From positions 352,968 to 416,967 of the forward strand of contig CAJNDS010002454.1 in the NCBI GenBank assembly GCA_905221605.1: 64,000 nucleotides of DNA, read 5' to 3'. This stretch comes from Symbiodinium natans (taxonomy: Eukaryota > Sar > Dinophyceae > Suessiales > Symbiodiniaceae). Of this stretch, positions 8,410 to 18,296 are shown one piece after another (within the stretch, counting starts at the first letter, position 1; the number at the start of each line of letters is the position of its first letter). The notes below the pieces were generated by a model that was not told the DNA's origin, did no database searches, and saw only the letters and a program-made list of their open reading frames with translations. Made by a program: the position numbers and the translations under genes.

Positions 8410-8595
8410 AGGTTCTTAGCTGGATGTCCAGTGCCCGACCTCCGAGTTTGCGCGCGAAACGACCCTGGCCAGGCAAAGGAGATCTTCGCTGGCAGTAAGG
8501 TCAACGTCCTGACGGTGGACCTACACTGCGCACTGTTGGTGCAGATGGTTGGCATCGGATCTCTTGGAGACCCATCCTCCCGCATTCTCAGCTAG
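8410..8595 (+). CDS. exon-like coding segment ending in a stop codon
   Basis: Preceded by the acceptor gatagcAG and open for 61 codons to TAG at 8593-8595. It reads AGCPVPDLRVCARNDPGQAK, then EIFAGSKVNVLTVDLHCALL, then VQMVGIGSLGDPSSRILS. The alternation of hydrophobic strands and charged turns is convincingly protein-like. It could be a terminal exon, or an internal exon using a GC donor just before the stop. Family not recognised. No ATG is present, so it must be spliced to upstream sequence. Confidence 0.55.
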   Translation, partial: RFLAGCPVPDLRVCARNDPGQAKEIFAGSKVNVLTVDLHCALLVQMVGIGSLGDPSSRILS

Positions 8596-9498
8596 GCCTA
8601 AACACGTGAGTCGTGTGAGGAGCCGTAGAATATAGAAGTTTAGGTGGCAAGGCGTGGCAAGGCCCTAGCCTCTTCTTGCCAGGCATAGGCTTTAGCTGCC
8701 TTCAGGAGTGTTCACATGTCCAGATCTCAGGGGAGACTGGTCCGCGCCTGCAGAGGTTGTAAGGAAGATGTGCTGCTCCGGAGTCTTGCGTACCTCGCCC
8801 CACGCGCTGCCTGCACGAGCTGGCTTTGGGCACAGCGAGGATTCCGGCATCATGGCTGGACAAGAGTGAAGCAATTCCGGGCGCAGGTTGCAGAGTGCAG
8901 GCCCCTCGCGCTCGTACTCAGCTTTAGACCTGCTCCAAGACGCAAGATGCGTAAACGCGCGAGCACAGCAATGCCATCGTGCTGCCAGAGTGCCTTTGAC
9001 GTCTGCCACGCGAGCCTGGGCTGCAAGCAAGCCGTTCATGTCAGGGTTACCACGGGGCCACGACCACTCATCCTGCACATCCTGCAAATCACAGGCAGCT
9101 TCTTCTTGTTCCTGTTCTCGACTTCACGACCCATTGCTTGGCCCTGGTGCAACAGATATCATGTCACTCACAACATATCAATGCAGGAGCTGAGATTGTC
9201 AGAATTGCTATCTTGAAGTGTTGCATTCCGCACAGGCTCTTGCGCCTTTCATGCCGGCTGCGAAATCAGCAAAACTCCACAGCCATGGGAGTTGCGATTG
9301 ATGTTTGGTAGACCATGAAGAATCACAAGACCGTCCAACCCTGATCGCCCCACACCATCAACCCCTAAGCCCCAAGCCCCAGACCACATACCACAGAACC
9401 CTAAACCTTAATTAAGCCATAGAACCCCTAAACCTTGAACCATCCATAGAACCCCTAAACCTTGAACCATAGAACCCAAAACCTTAAACCCGAAGGGA
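8596..9498. other. no gene supported
   Basis: Open frames exist on both strands (for example 8716-9216 plus and 8692-9087 minus), but neither shows a domain and they overlap each other. Confidence 0.4.
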
Positions 9499-9502
9499 AA
9501 GG

Positions 9503-9535
<33 letters not shown>

Positions 9536-9632
9536 GAGAGAGGGAGGGAGAGAGCGAGAGAGACAGACACAGAGACAGATGCAGAGACTGTGAGCGAGAC
9601 AGTGAGACAGACAGACAGACAGACAGATCCCC
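9499..9632. repeat. (GA)n, G-run and (GACA)n microsatellites
   Basis: A (GA)n block at about 9502-9525 runs into a G-run, then degenerate gagaga sequence and a (GACA)n block at about 9609-9628. Confidence 0.95.
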
Positions 9633-9662
9633 AACCCCAACCCCCCCAACCCAAATTCCTAG

Positions 9663-9710
9663 GTGCTTCGCCTCGGCTTCCGTGCGCTTCGCCCGCGGTG
9701 GCTCGGCTTG
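9663..9710 (+). CDS. diverged PX-like exon fragment
   Basis: Acceptor ttcctAG. The nucleotide sequence aligns with the exon-like segment at 52361 (shared cttcgc...tccg.gc.cttcgcccgc), and in the matching frame it reads CFASASVRFARGGSA against RFASAPFARRFGPT there. The block is reminiscent of the F-x-x-AP-F-A-R...G-TT-A-R-L motif of dinoflagellate PX-like domains. The 3' border is unclear. Confidence 0.33.
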
Positions 9711-10118
9711 TTTGGGTCTGTTGAAGGTTTAGGGTTTTCAGGCAGGGCGTAGGGTTGATAAATTTCAGGGTTTTGAGCTTAAAAGGTTAGGGGTTTTTAA
9801 GGTTTAAGGCTTGGGGCGAAGGGGCGGGAAAGCCTCGACACTGGTGACAGATGCCCGGGTGTCTATGGGGCGAAGGACCATTTCAAAAGTAGGGGCTTGG
9901 TCGTGGATTTCTCATCTAGAGAGACGTCGGGTTTAGAGCCCCAGCTCTTCACCCGAATCCCCAAAGCCCTACCGTACCTCGGATCACCAGACAAGATTTC
10001 GGAGGCCTCAATTTTGAATCCTTAGCCGTGTGGAACTCAAAGTCTAAAACCCTGGAAACTCTAAAAGCCCAAATGCTAAATCCCAACTAAACGGCCCCCC
10101 CAAATCCCTAAATCCTAA
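9711..10118. other. intron-like stretch
   Basis: Scattered TTTAGGG and CCCTAAA units. Two short exon-like candidates were noted: about 9851-9888 (TDARVSMGRRTISK, donor GTAGGG) and about 9945-10027 (LFTRIPKALPYLGSPDKISE). Both are too short for a firm call. Confidence 0.3.
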
Positions 10119-10440
10119 ACCCCAAACCCCAAACCAAACCCCAAACCCCAAACCCCAAACCCCAAACCCCAAACCCCAAACCCCAAACCCCAAACCCCAA
10201 ACCCCAAACCCCAAACCCCAAACCCCAAACCCCAAAAACCCCAAACCCCAAACCCCAAACCCCAAACCCCAAACCCCAAACCCCAAACCCCAAACCCCAA
10301 AAACCCCAAAACCCCAAACCCCCCCAAAAACCCCAAACCCCAAACCCCAAACCCCAAACCCCAAGCCCCAAACCCCAAACCCCAAACCCCAAACCCCAAA
10401 CCCTAAACCCCAAACCCCAAACCCCAAACCCTGAACCCTA
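10119..10440. repeat. homogeneous CCCCAAA (TTTGGGG) heptamer array
   Basis: About 45 heptamers of CCCCAAA, distinct from the CCCTAAA type elsewhere, with a few length variants (CCCCAAAAA). It ends CCCTGAACCCTAG, which supplies the AG in front of the next exon-like piece. The array is open in several minus frames as GFGVWGL repeats; this is a consequence of the 7-mer and is not a gene. Confidence 0.95.
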
Positions 10441-10441
10441 G

Positions 10442-10534
10442 CTTGGTGCTGGGCCGAGGCAGGCTCCTCGACGTCACCAAAGCACCGGACTCGCCAGCAG
10501 CGCAGTCTTTCCCAGCTTCCTGCCGCGTGTGGAG
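10442..10534 (+). CDS. exon-like coding segment
   Basis: Starts after the CCCTAG end of the CCCCAAA array and ends at a GT donor (gttgttctg). The frame reads LVLGRGRLLDVTKAPDSPAA then QSFPASCRVW, 30 codons without stop; the same frame stops 3 codons beyond the donor. Family not recognised. Confidence 0.52.
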
Positions 10535-10815
10535 GTTGTTCTGAAATTGGGGCTTGGGTTTGGGGGTGTAGGGTTTCGGGTTTAGACTTTAGGGTTTAAG
10601 GTTTGGCGTTTAGGGACGCAGTTCTGAGTTAGGCTCGCCTTATTGAAAGATACACGTGAAGCGAAGGTTCCCTGTAGTAAAGGTCCGCACCTGGGTTTAC
10701 AACAGGCATCCACGAGGTTAGGGTTTCCGTTTAGGGGATGGATTTTTGCTGGGAGATGAACCCTAAACCGTAAACCGTAAACAAGTGATTTGCTGTAACC
10801 GTGTTTTCCCTCTAG

Positions 10816-10845
10816 GGCAGACTGAGAAGAAGGCCGCAACGTCTG
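10816..10845 (+). CDS. possible 30-nt micro-exon
   Basis: A good pyrimidine tract (gtgttttccctctAG) precedes a segment reading QTEKKAATSG and a GT (gtgtaccc) follows. The phase does not join the 10442-10534 segment, so either the borders or the pairing are wrong. Confidence 0.28.
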
Positions 10846-11105
10846 GTGTACCCAACACTCCACTTTCTAAACCCGAAGTCCAAACTTTCAGCCTCAAAGC
10901 TCAAGTCCTTTACTGACCAACAGACCCTTTGATTCCCTGAAGAACCAAACAGGGCCGGCATTTGGACCACGTGTCCGGAACGCAGCAGGATTTTTTGGTT
11001 TCAAAGCCGCCTTAGCCCCAAACCGTCACCCTGAATCTCAAGAAGCCCAAGACCAGAGCCCAAAAGCTCTGGGCCCTAGAAAGGATAGGGCCCCGCACCC
11101 CGAAA

Positions 11106-11229
11106 GTTGTTGCGTCAAGGTCCTTAGAGAATGCAAAGGGCCGGTGGAGACCTGCTTCGAGATTCGCACCTGCTTTGGATGCGCCTGGCTGCACTTCGCA
11201 CATTCACCGGATTTCTGCTCTGAACCCCC
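11106..11229 (+). CDS. exon-like segment with a strong GTAAG donor
   Basis: Ends in an excellent donor (ccccc then GTAAGC at 11230). All three frames are open for most of the segment, for example AGGDLLRDSHLLWMRLAALR in one and KGPVETCFEIRTCFGCAWLH in another, so the reading frame cannot be chosen by eye. Acceptor candidates are ccgaaAG and ccttAG. Confidence 0.35.
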
Positions 11230-11344
11230 GTAAGCCCGAACCTTATTCATTCACCCGATGTCTCATCAGACCCTATCCAGCCCTCAAAGCCCTAGATGCC
11301 CTAGACTCCCTAGACCCTCATTTCCGAAAAGGGTTGCAGCTGAG

Positions 11345-11601
11345 GTACAGTGCAGGAGATGGCCAGGGCAAGGAATACCTTGAGTCGGACGTTCTTACCC
11401 GCGTTACGCCCGCCGACCTGCGATGGTTTTTTTGGATTTAATTACGGCTTTTTGGTGGTTGGGTGTTTGGGGGTGTATAGGGGGGAACTTAGAGTAGACG
11501 GCGTGCCCAGGATGCACGGTCCAAGCTCGAAGGATCGCTCCGAGGTTTGGAATGCTCAGGATGGCTCTGTTGCCATCCCCCTCTTTTGTCACGTGACATG
11601 A
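11345..11601 (+). CDS. two phase-compatible exons ending in a stop
   Basis: First exon 11345-11425 (acceptor ctgAG or, alternatively, ttgcAG at 11339) reads YSAGDGQGKEYLESDVLTR then VTPADLR; its GT donor at 11426 splits a codon after two bases. Second exon 11511-11601 (acceptor gcccAG) restores Trp and continues MHGPSSKDRSEVWNAQDG then SVAIPLFCHVT to TGA at 11599-11601. The match in phase and the sensible protein on both sides support a real intron of 85 bp. Family not recognised. This is the last exon-like piece of the first repeat-rich block. Confidence 0.5.
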
Positions 11602-14600
11602 GGGCGGGACTGCAGTTCTGGCAGGGGGGGGCGGCAAAACTGCAACTGCAGACATCGAAACGTCTAAGATTACAGGTTTGTCGCTCCCGCTGAAGCCTCA
11701 TTTCTCCACTTCCCAGAAGGCAATCGCCAGGAGACAGGCTTCCTTGAGTGGCCCTTAGGAGGCACATAGCCACGACCCAGCAATCCGCTGTCGTGTTTTC
11801 CTCTTGCCTGGCTTCTGGGCCTGTGCTGCATAAGCCTCACAGCATCTTGACAGACGTTTTGAGGCCCATGGCATGTTTGTCCCTCTTTAAAGAAAAGGGC
11901 TGCAGGTGTGGTAGCCTTGCAAGGGCGCCCGTGGACCGGAGGCCAGCCGCAGCGGCTGAAATGCCCAGGAAACTAGTGTCTCTATGCTTTTCACGAATGG
12001 GGCTCCTTGCGCCATCCTGCACCCGAAGCCCTCGCAATCACACGTGCCTGGGCACGCAGAGTCCTTTCTGCTATGGGTTGCGCTTCATCTCACATCCGAG
12101 TAGGGGGTGAGCACTTGTGGTCTGAACGCCGGGTCGCGAGCAACCAAGCCTGGCGGAGCACCTCAGCATCCCGCAACAGAATGCATCCCTGCTCAGTGTA
12201 TTGTGCCCGACCCAATCTTCATTTTACCTCCGGCTCAGTACCTGTCATGCTGCCTTCTCGTGCACACATCATTCGAGCACGCTGTGTTTGCGGGAAATGC
12301 TCCATAGTTTCTTTCTGGGCTGTGTGCAGGCATGCGAGGGGGCGTTGACAGTGCGACATTGCATCCCCGAACGCCCCGCCTCACGTACAAAGTGCCTCAC
12401 ATGCAGAGAGGGATTCGTTGTCGGGTCAGCAGCTCCGATAACGAATCGTGTGGGATGCCAAGACCATGAGGGGCTGGACGGGATCAAAGCTTGTGGCCCA
12501 TGTCTTGGAGGCAGCTGCAAGCATCTGCCGAAGCAGCCGGCGTATGCAAGAAGGGAGCTCAGGCGGTCGTGTTCTGCAGCGTCCTTCCTCTTGAGCCTCT
12601 TCGGCATCACTGCAACACCCCTTCAAGCACGCCGGTGGTTTTCTTCGGGCATTCTTCGGGCATAGGGCATCCTCGGATGGCTTGAGTCCGCAAGAAACCT
12701 CTTGAGACCTCCGTAAGGCCCATTGCGTACACCGGCCTTCGGGTTGTTGGGGCAGGGAGCCGCGTCAGCCGGGGTCCCCGGGGTCTGGGTTTTCCGAGTT
12801 TTGGAGCTCATTGGAAGTTTTGGGTCCTGGCTTTGCTTGTGCCATCTATGAATCTTGGAACCTTCCTGAGAGGTTCCTGAACTCGATCTTGGCTCTGGGT
12901 TCCCGAGCTGGTCATCCACCTGCCTTGTTTACACCAAGCTCAGAAACATCCCACAAATTTCAATGGAACTGATGCTGTGCTGGGATGCACTGCATGAAGC
13001 TCTTGAAGAAAGCCTGCCAGTTTGAAATTGAAAGGGCAGGCTTGAGATGTACTGCCGCGGAGAGAGTCCCGCAGAAACAGCACGTCGGATACCTTTGGCG
13101 GTGGAGCTTCAACAGCTCCGTTCCAGCGCTTGGTGATGATTTCATAGATGCATACCTGGGGTACCAACTTCTGCGAGGTTGCAGCACAAAGTGCTGTGTG
13201 GGAGAGCAGCTAATCTGCAGGTTGGCGTGGTGAAAGCAGCTTGGATGATTCACGCACCCCGGCGAGCCGAATCCTTGCAACTTCAGGCTTCCGCCACAAA
13301 GTTGCACACCGAAACACCAGCAGCACCAACGTCACCAAGGTTCACCAAGCCTCGCAGCATGAGCTCTGCGAACTGTACCAGGAGTCCCCCCAGCCTGTTG
13401 GGATCCTGGTGCCCGCACGAATGCAGCCAAGTGCTGCAGCCGTGTCGCGCTTTCAGAGTGCAGTGCCGGGTAGCTCGCAGAATCTTTTCCGCGCTTAAAG
13501 GCTTCGGTTTACGGAAGTTCAGGATTCGGGTCTTCGGGTTTGGGTGCAAGCAGGGCTGGCAAGAAACCTTCCGAGGAGCCTTTTTCAGGTCTGTGGCCAC
13601 GCGGCCTTCAGTCAGCCATTCTGCCTGTGGTAGCCCTTCGCCTCAATCTGACCTTCGTGTATCCGGCTCTTTGTGAAGCGTTGGCTCGAGCTGGGAAGGG
13701 TGATGAAGCAAGTCTCTGACAAACCTTGCCTGGACCTGGCCTTTCCAAACCCCTCTCTTGTTTTCGACTGAGGCTCTACTTCGCCTAAAATGAAACTTAC
13801 TGTAGTCATCCAAAAGCATCCCACCCCAAGCAGGCTCGTGGTGCCTTTCCGAAACAGGGTTTGCCGTCACTAGGACGACCGTGTGGGAGTGTCTGCGAGG
13901 TCAAAGTTAGCCGTCGCAACTCAGGGCCCGTGTGGACGAGTGAGCTTGCTTCTGTGGCCCTTGTCCTCAGCCTGTTAGGGGCACTCCTGAGCTTCGTCAT
14001 ACACCAACGGTACCATACCAGGGCGCCACACCCTCCCTAGGGCTCCTGGGCACCGATCCGTTTCCAAACTTCAGCTGCGAGGGTGACCGTGAGATACTGT
14101 GGACCCCTCGTGTGTGATCTGCATGTGGATGTTTAGCGGTGCCAGGAGTCCGTTGCCTCATTGCAGCGGCAGGAATACCAACAAAGTTTGTGTCAAATGT
14201 TGTCCAAATATGCACACAGAGGTGCCCTGGACGCTCCATGTCAGGCATTCGACATGATTCCAGGCTCCTTTGAGCGCTTGAGAAAAGGGTGGCCAGGCGA
14301 GGACCAGGCCCTCCTCCGTGGAGGAGGTTGGCAGCAGCGATCAATTCCTTGGGTACAGTCGGTGCTGGTGCGATCCTCTAAAGCCGAAAAGTCTAAGCCT
14401 ATAAAGGCCCTCTGCAACAACCCGAAAAGCACCCCCCTAACTGCTTTAGCTGCAACTACACAAAGGCCCCATTTGAAGACATGGCTCTCAGATGGCTCCC
14501 GGAGTTTCAGGACCTTCCACCTGCCTCTCATGACTGCGAAGCCCGCGTCGCCCTGGATGCCTAGAGGGCTCCGAGCATCGTGCTGTGGAGCCATGCTGCC

Positions 14601-16576
14601 CTGCGCGTGGAAGGTCCGCTGTGAGCGCTCCTCACGCTATGTGCAAGGTCTTCGGAAGATTCGGAACGTGGGAGAAGCACTGCATGAGACTTTCTGTACC
14701 TTGGTGGATGCATCTGTGCTGGGCTTCACTCCGGCACCTTTGAAACTGCAGAACTTAGGGCCCAGCTTGCGCTGATGCATTGCGGTGTGCAAAAGGCTCG
14801 TAAGCCTGTGCAGACAGTTGCTCGAAGGATCTTCGTAATTCGCCCCGCAGGGGGGCAGGTTTGCAAGCAGTGCGCAGGTACATTCACAAAGCGAGTTCAG
14901 GAGAGGGCTGCTCCATGCGGCCAGCATTCTCAAGCACCCTCGTCCTGCCCTTCCACCCTAGTCTGGTTCGGCGAGACTTGGTCATGTCGGAGGGCCCGAG
15001 GAAAGGCTGGAATCGACTGCCTGCGCGGACGGTTTTCGAAGAAGAGCCTGCGGCGAAGCTGCATGCAAAGGTCTGGATATGCTCCCTTGCGGCGTGCGAC
15101 ATGTCGCGGCTCGCCTCAAACCCCCAAGGCCCCTAAGCTGCCTATCAAGGTCCAGCGTTCTCTTCTGGGGGCCCTTCAAACATCGATGCGTGCTCGACTA
15201 GCAGCACTTTCCTTGTTGTGCTTGCTCTTCGGTGACCCCAATGCTCCAGTGGAGACTACGACGAGGATGCCTAGGAACCAGATTCTTCTGCTCGCCTAGG
15301 CCTGGAGTTGCGATGCGGTTTTGGCTTCAAGAGGATGGCTTGATTGTGAGAAGTCGCCCACCTGCTCCCGCTTCACGCACTCAGTGCACCGGCCAGCCAG
15401 CATTGCCAGCATCATGCAGAGTCTGAATCTAAAGCACAGTCTTCTCCCAAATCTGGAAGTCGTTCTCAAAGCTCTCTCCTTCCTCCAATCGTTGACGACA
15501 CTGCTAAGTGTCGTGCATGCCTGCTTGGACGGCTATCGGCTTGATTGCTCGTACGTGCGGGCTCCCTGGGTGTGTTCCCCATGGTTTGCTTCATGGGAAG
15601 GTCTCCACATTCTGGGTTCTTTTGGGGTAGGGACCCGAAAGGGTGTCATACTCAGGAAGGCAGGCAGTTCCTTGTGAGGAATGGCCCCCAACGTGGGCTG
15701 AAGGCATGAGTGATGCCCACTCTGCACTGTTGGCTGTCCTGTTGTACCTGACTTCATACTGGAGCCGGCCAGTGATCTAAGCAAGAACTGGCAAAGATCC
15801 CTGCTTCTTCTTTCTGGCTCCATTGAAGCTCCAAAACAGACGCCTCAGTTGGAATAACCTTCAATTGCTTGGCGCATGTCATTCCTCAGTTCTGATTCTT
15901 CCCGCAGCTTCTCTGATAGCGAAGCGGGGTAGCTAAGCACGATGGTGCTTAGAAGGGCTCACTGAAGCTGTCTGCGTAGCTTTGTAGGAGGCAGGAGCCG
16001 TCTCGACTCCCGCTGTCCCTGTACACTCTTCGCAAAAGAAAGGTAGGGGCGGCTTCAGAATTGACTTAAGCAGGACCTGGGACTTTCCGACAGTGCGCAC
16101 GGAGGCTCCCAAGGCTATCTGCTGTCAGAGATCTCAGAAGTCTCGGAAGACGTCCAGACTCACTTCATCGGCTCTGGGAGCCTTGATGCTTGGGTCCTTG
16201 AAGTGGGTCACGATGGAACTCTTGGCAGAGCAGGGAGTCTTAAAGCAAAGCAAGCCGACCGGACCTGGACAGCCTTTTCCAAGAGTCCGCATGTTTCCGT
16301 CAAAAGCTCCTGCCTACACCTCAGCGGCCTTCGCATCAGCTTGGCACTCCGTAGCCTGAACCCTTTGAAGCCTGCAAGCCCTGCAAGCCCTAAACCCAAG
16401 AGAGCCTAAGCCATCCTAAGCCCGTGAACCTTGCGCTTGCACGTCTTCAGTGCAGGAGCAGGGCTCGTCTGACTCCGCGGTCCTGTGTCTGGTCGGCAGT
16501 GAATCGAGGGCGACGGCACAGGTGCCCGTTCTGTGACAGAGGTTAAAATCTTAGGATACAAGTCCTGACCGTCTGA
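11602..16576. other. 5 kb without a supported gene
   Basis: Many overlapping open frames of 60-200 codons on both strands, none with a recognisable domain. The best is on the minus strand at about 12940-13167, reading YEIITKRWNGAVEAPPPK, possibly an exon. Telomere-like repeats are almost absent. Confidence 0.4.
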
Positions 16577-17135
16577 CGGGAGATGCCGCTGAAGCGCAGC
16601 TCTGTTTGTGCATGGCACCGGACTCAGAATGCCATAGGCGTGCGCTGCGGACGCGCGGGCTACAAGTAAGCTGGCAGTCGGATACGAACCTGATTTCTAC
16701 GAGTCGCCTTCCAGGCATTCCAGTCCTTTGGGCTTTGCAGCTCGGGACTGGCTCCAGCTGTCAGAGAGGATCCCACTTCGGCGCGAGTTGCTTCGTGACT
16801 TTTTGCCCTGTCTCAGATTTGTCTTGCGCCTGTTGGGCCTGTTGGGCCATGTCACTTCGGAAGGAGGAGGTTGCTGAACCTAAGCGGGTTCGGCATCTCA
16901 TGCAGGGGTGCCGACAGCTCCTGCCGTTGGAACTCTGCAGGCTCGTGTGGGCCAATGGAAGGTCTATGGTGGATGATCACTTGGCTGCGAGCAACGTGCG
17001 CCAGTGGTCAGGGGTATTCTGAACCCCCTGCCCCTGACCCCATAAGAGACATACCATCACATTTTTTGAATACCTGACGGCCATAAACCGAAGCGCGAGG
17101 CATGACTCTGCCTCTAGATGAGCTGCGCTTGTTCA
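16577..17135. repeat. 559-bp direct repeat, copy A
   Basis: Begins cgggagatgccgctgaag and ends gagctgcgcttgttca. Copy B lies 1161 bp downstream with only a handful of substitutions (clustered near 16640-16656). Open in one plus frame for about 138 codons (CAPDSECHRRA...), not recognised. Confidence 0.92.
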
Positions 17136-17737
17136 GTTGTTGGGGCTGTGGAAGCGTGCTTGACTTAGATACAACGGAAATAGCGCCGGCGATTGTATCC
17201 GAAACTCGCTTCCGCATTGGCCTGTGCTTGCAGAATCTCTTGCAGAAGCTCAACAGTTCAAGTTTGAAGGTCTTGAATCTATTTGGCATCTACACACACA
17301 GAGACACGCACGCTCAAGACTACAAACCCCTTTTGCGAAGCGAGCACGTGGCAGTTCTCTGTGGAAGTATCCATAAAAGCTGGACCCGTGGGCCAGAAGA
17401 CTTGCAGAAGCTCTTCAGAAGCCCCGTGGGCGGAAGAGTAATTTAAAGCACCGTTCGGATGGACAGCGTGGGCGTCCCAGCTCAGGACGGGCTGCTGCTG
17501 TCCGCCGACTCCCAGTTCAGTGTGAAGCGCTTCGTGATTTCATGCACAGCCTCAGATTTGTGTTGTGCACGTTGCTTCTTCCACCGCAACTCCACAAATT
17601 GGTCCGGGTCAGTGGATCTACTAGCGTTACTGTGTGCAAAGTTCTCGGGAGCACCGTGTGCTGCCTTCTCCCAGCCTGCGCCTTACGGACCATGTTTGGA
17701 ATGCGTTTGTCTCATATCTCTTTGAAGCTTTCATGTC
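17136..17737. repeat. older diverged relatives of the 559-bp repeat
   Basis: 17136-17440 resembles the sequence after copy B (18297-18560), and about 17440-17600 resembles the interior of the 559-bp repeat itself (shared gcttcgtga...ctcagatttgt). This implies earlier rounds of duplication. Confidence 0.6.
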
Positions 17738-18296
17738 CGGGAGATGCCGCTGAAGCGCAGCTCTGTTTGTGCATGGCACCGGACTCAGAATGCCATAGAC
17801 GTGCGCAGCATACGCGCGGGCTACAAGTAAGCTGGCAGTCGGATACGAACCTGATTTCTACGAGTCGCCTTCCAGGCATTCCAGTCCTTTGGGCTTTGCA
17901 GCTCGGGACTGGCTCCAGCTGTCAGAGAGGATCCCACTTCGGCGCGAGTTGCTTCGTGACTTTTTGCCCTGTCTCAGATTTGTCTTGCGCCTGTTGGGCC
18001 TGTTGGGCCATGTCACTTCGGAAGGAGGAGGTTGCTGAACCTAAGCGGGTTCGGCATCTCATGCAGGGGTGCCGACAGCTCCTGCCGTTGGAACTCTGCA
18101 GGCTCGTGTGGGCCAATGGAAGGTCTATGGTGGATGATCACTTGGCTGCGAGCAACGTGCGCCAGTGGTCAGGGGTATTCTGAACCCCCTGCCCCTGACC
18201 CCATAAGAGACATACCATCACATTTTTTGAATACCTGACGGCCATAAACCGAAGCGCGAGGCATGACTCTGCCTCTAGATGAGCTGCGCTTGTTCA
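17738..18296. repeat. 559-bp direct repeat, copy B
   Basis: Second copy of 16577-17135, same orientation. After it, the sequences diverge by indels rather than ending abruptly, so the recent event copied only part of an older repeat family. Confidence 0.92.

Noticed and set aside
10044-10427. Minus-strand ORFs of about 95-127 codons made of GFGVWGL repeats (also 34444-34827)
   Set aside because: A 7-bp repeat unit is open in all three frames and necessarily encodes a 7-residue repeat; there is no independent coding evidence.
11508-11672. Alternative 55-codon frame over the 11511 exon (DARSKLEGSLRGLECSGW)
   Set aside because: Open and bordered by AG/GT, but the other frame joins the preceding exon in phase and ends in a stop with better composition; kept only as an alternative.
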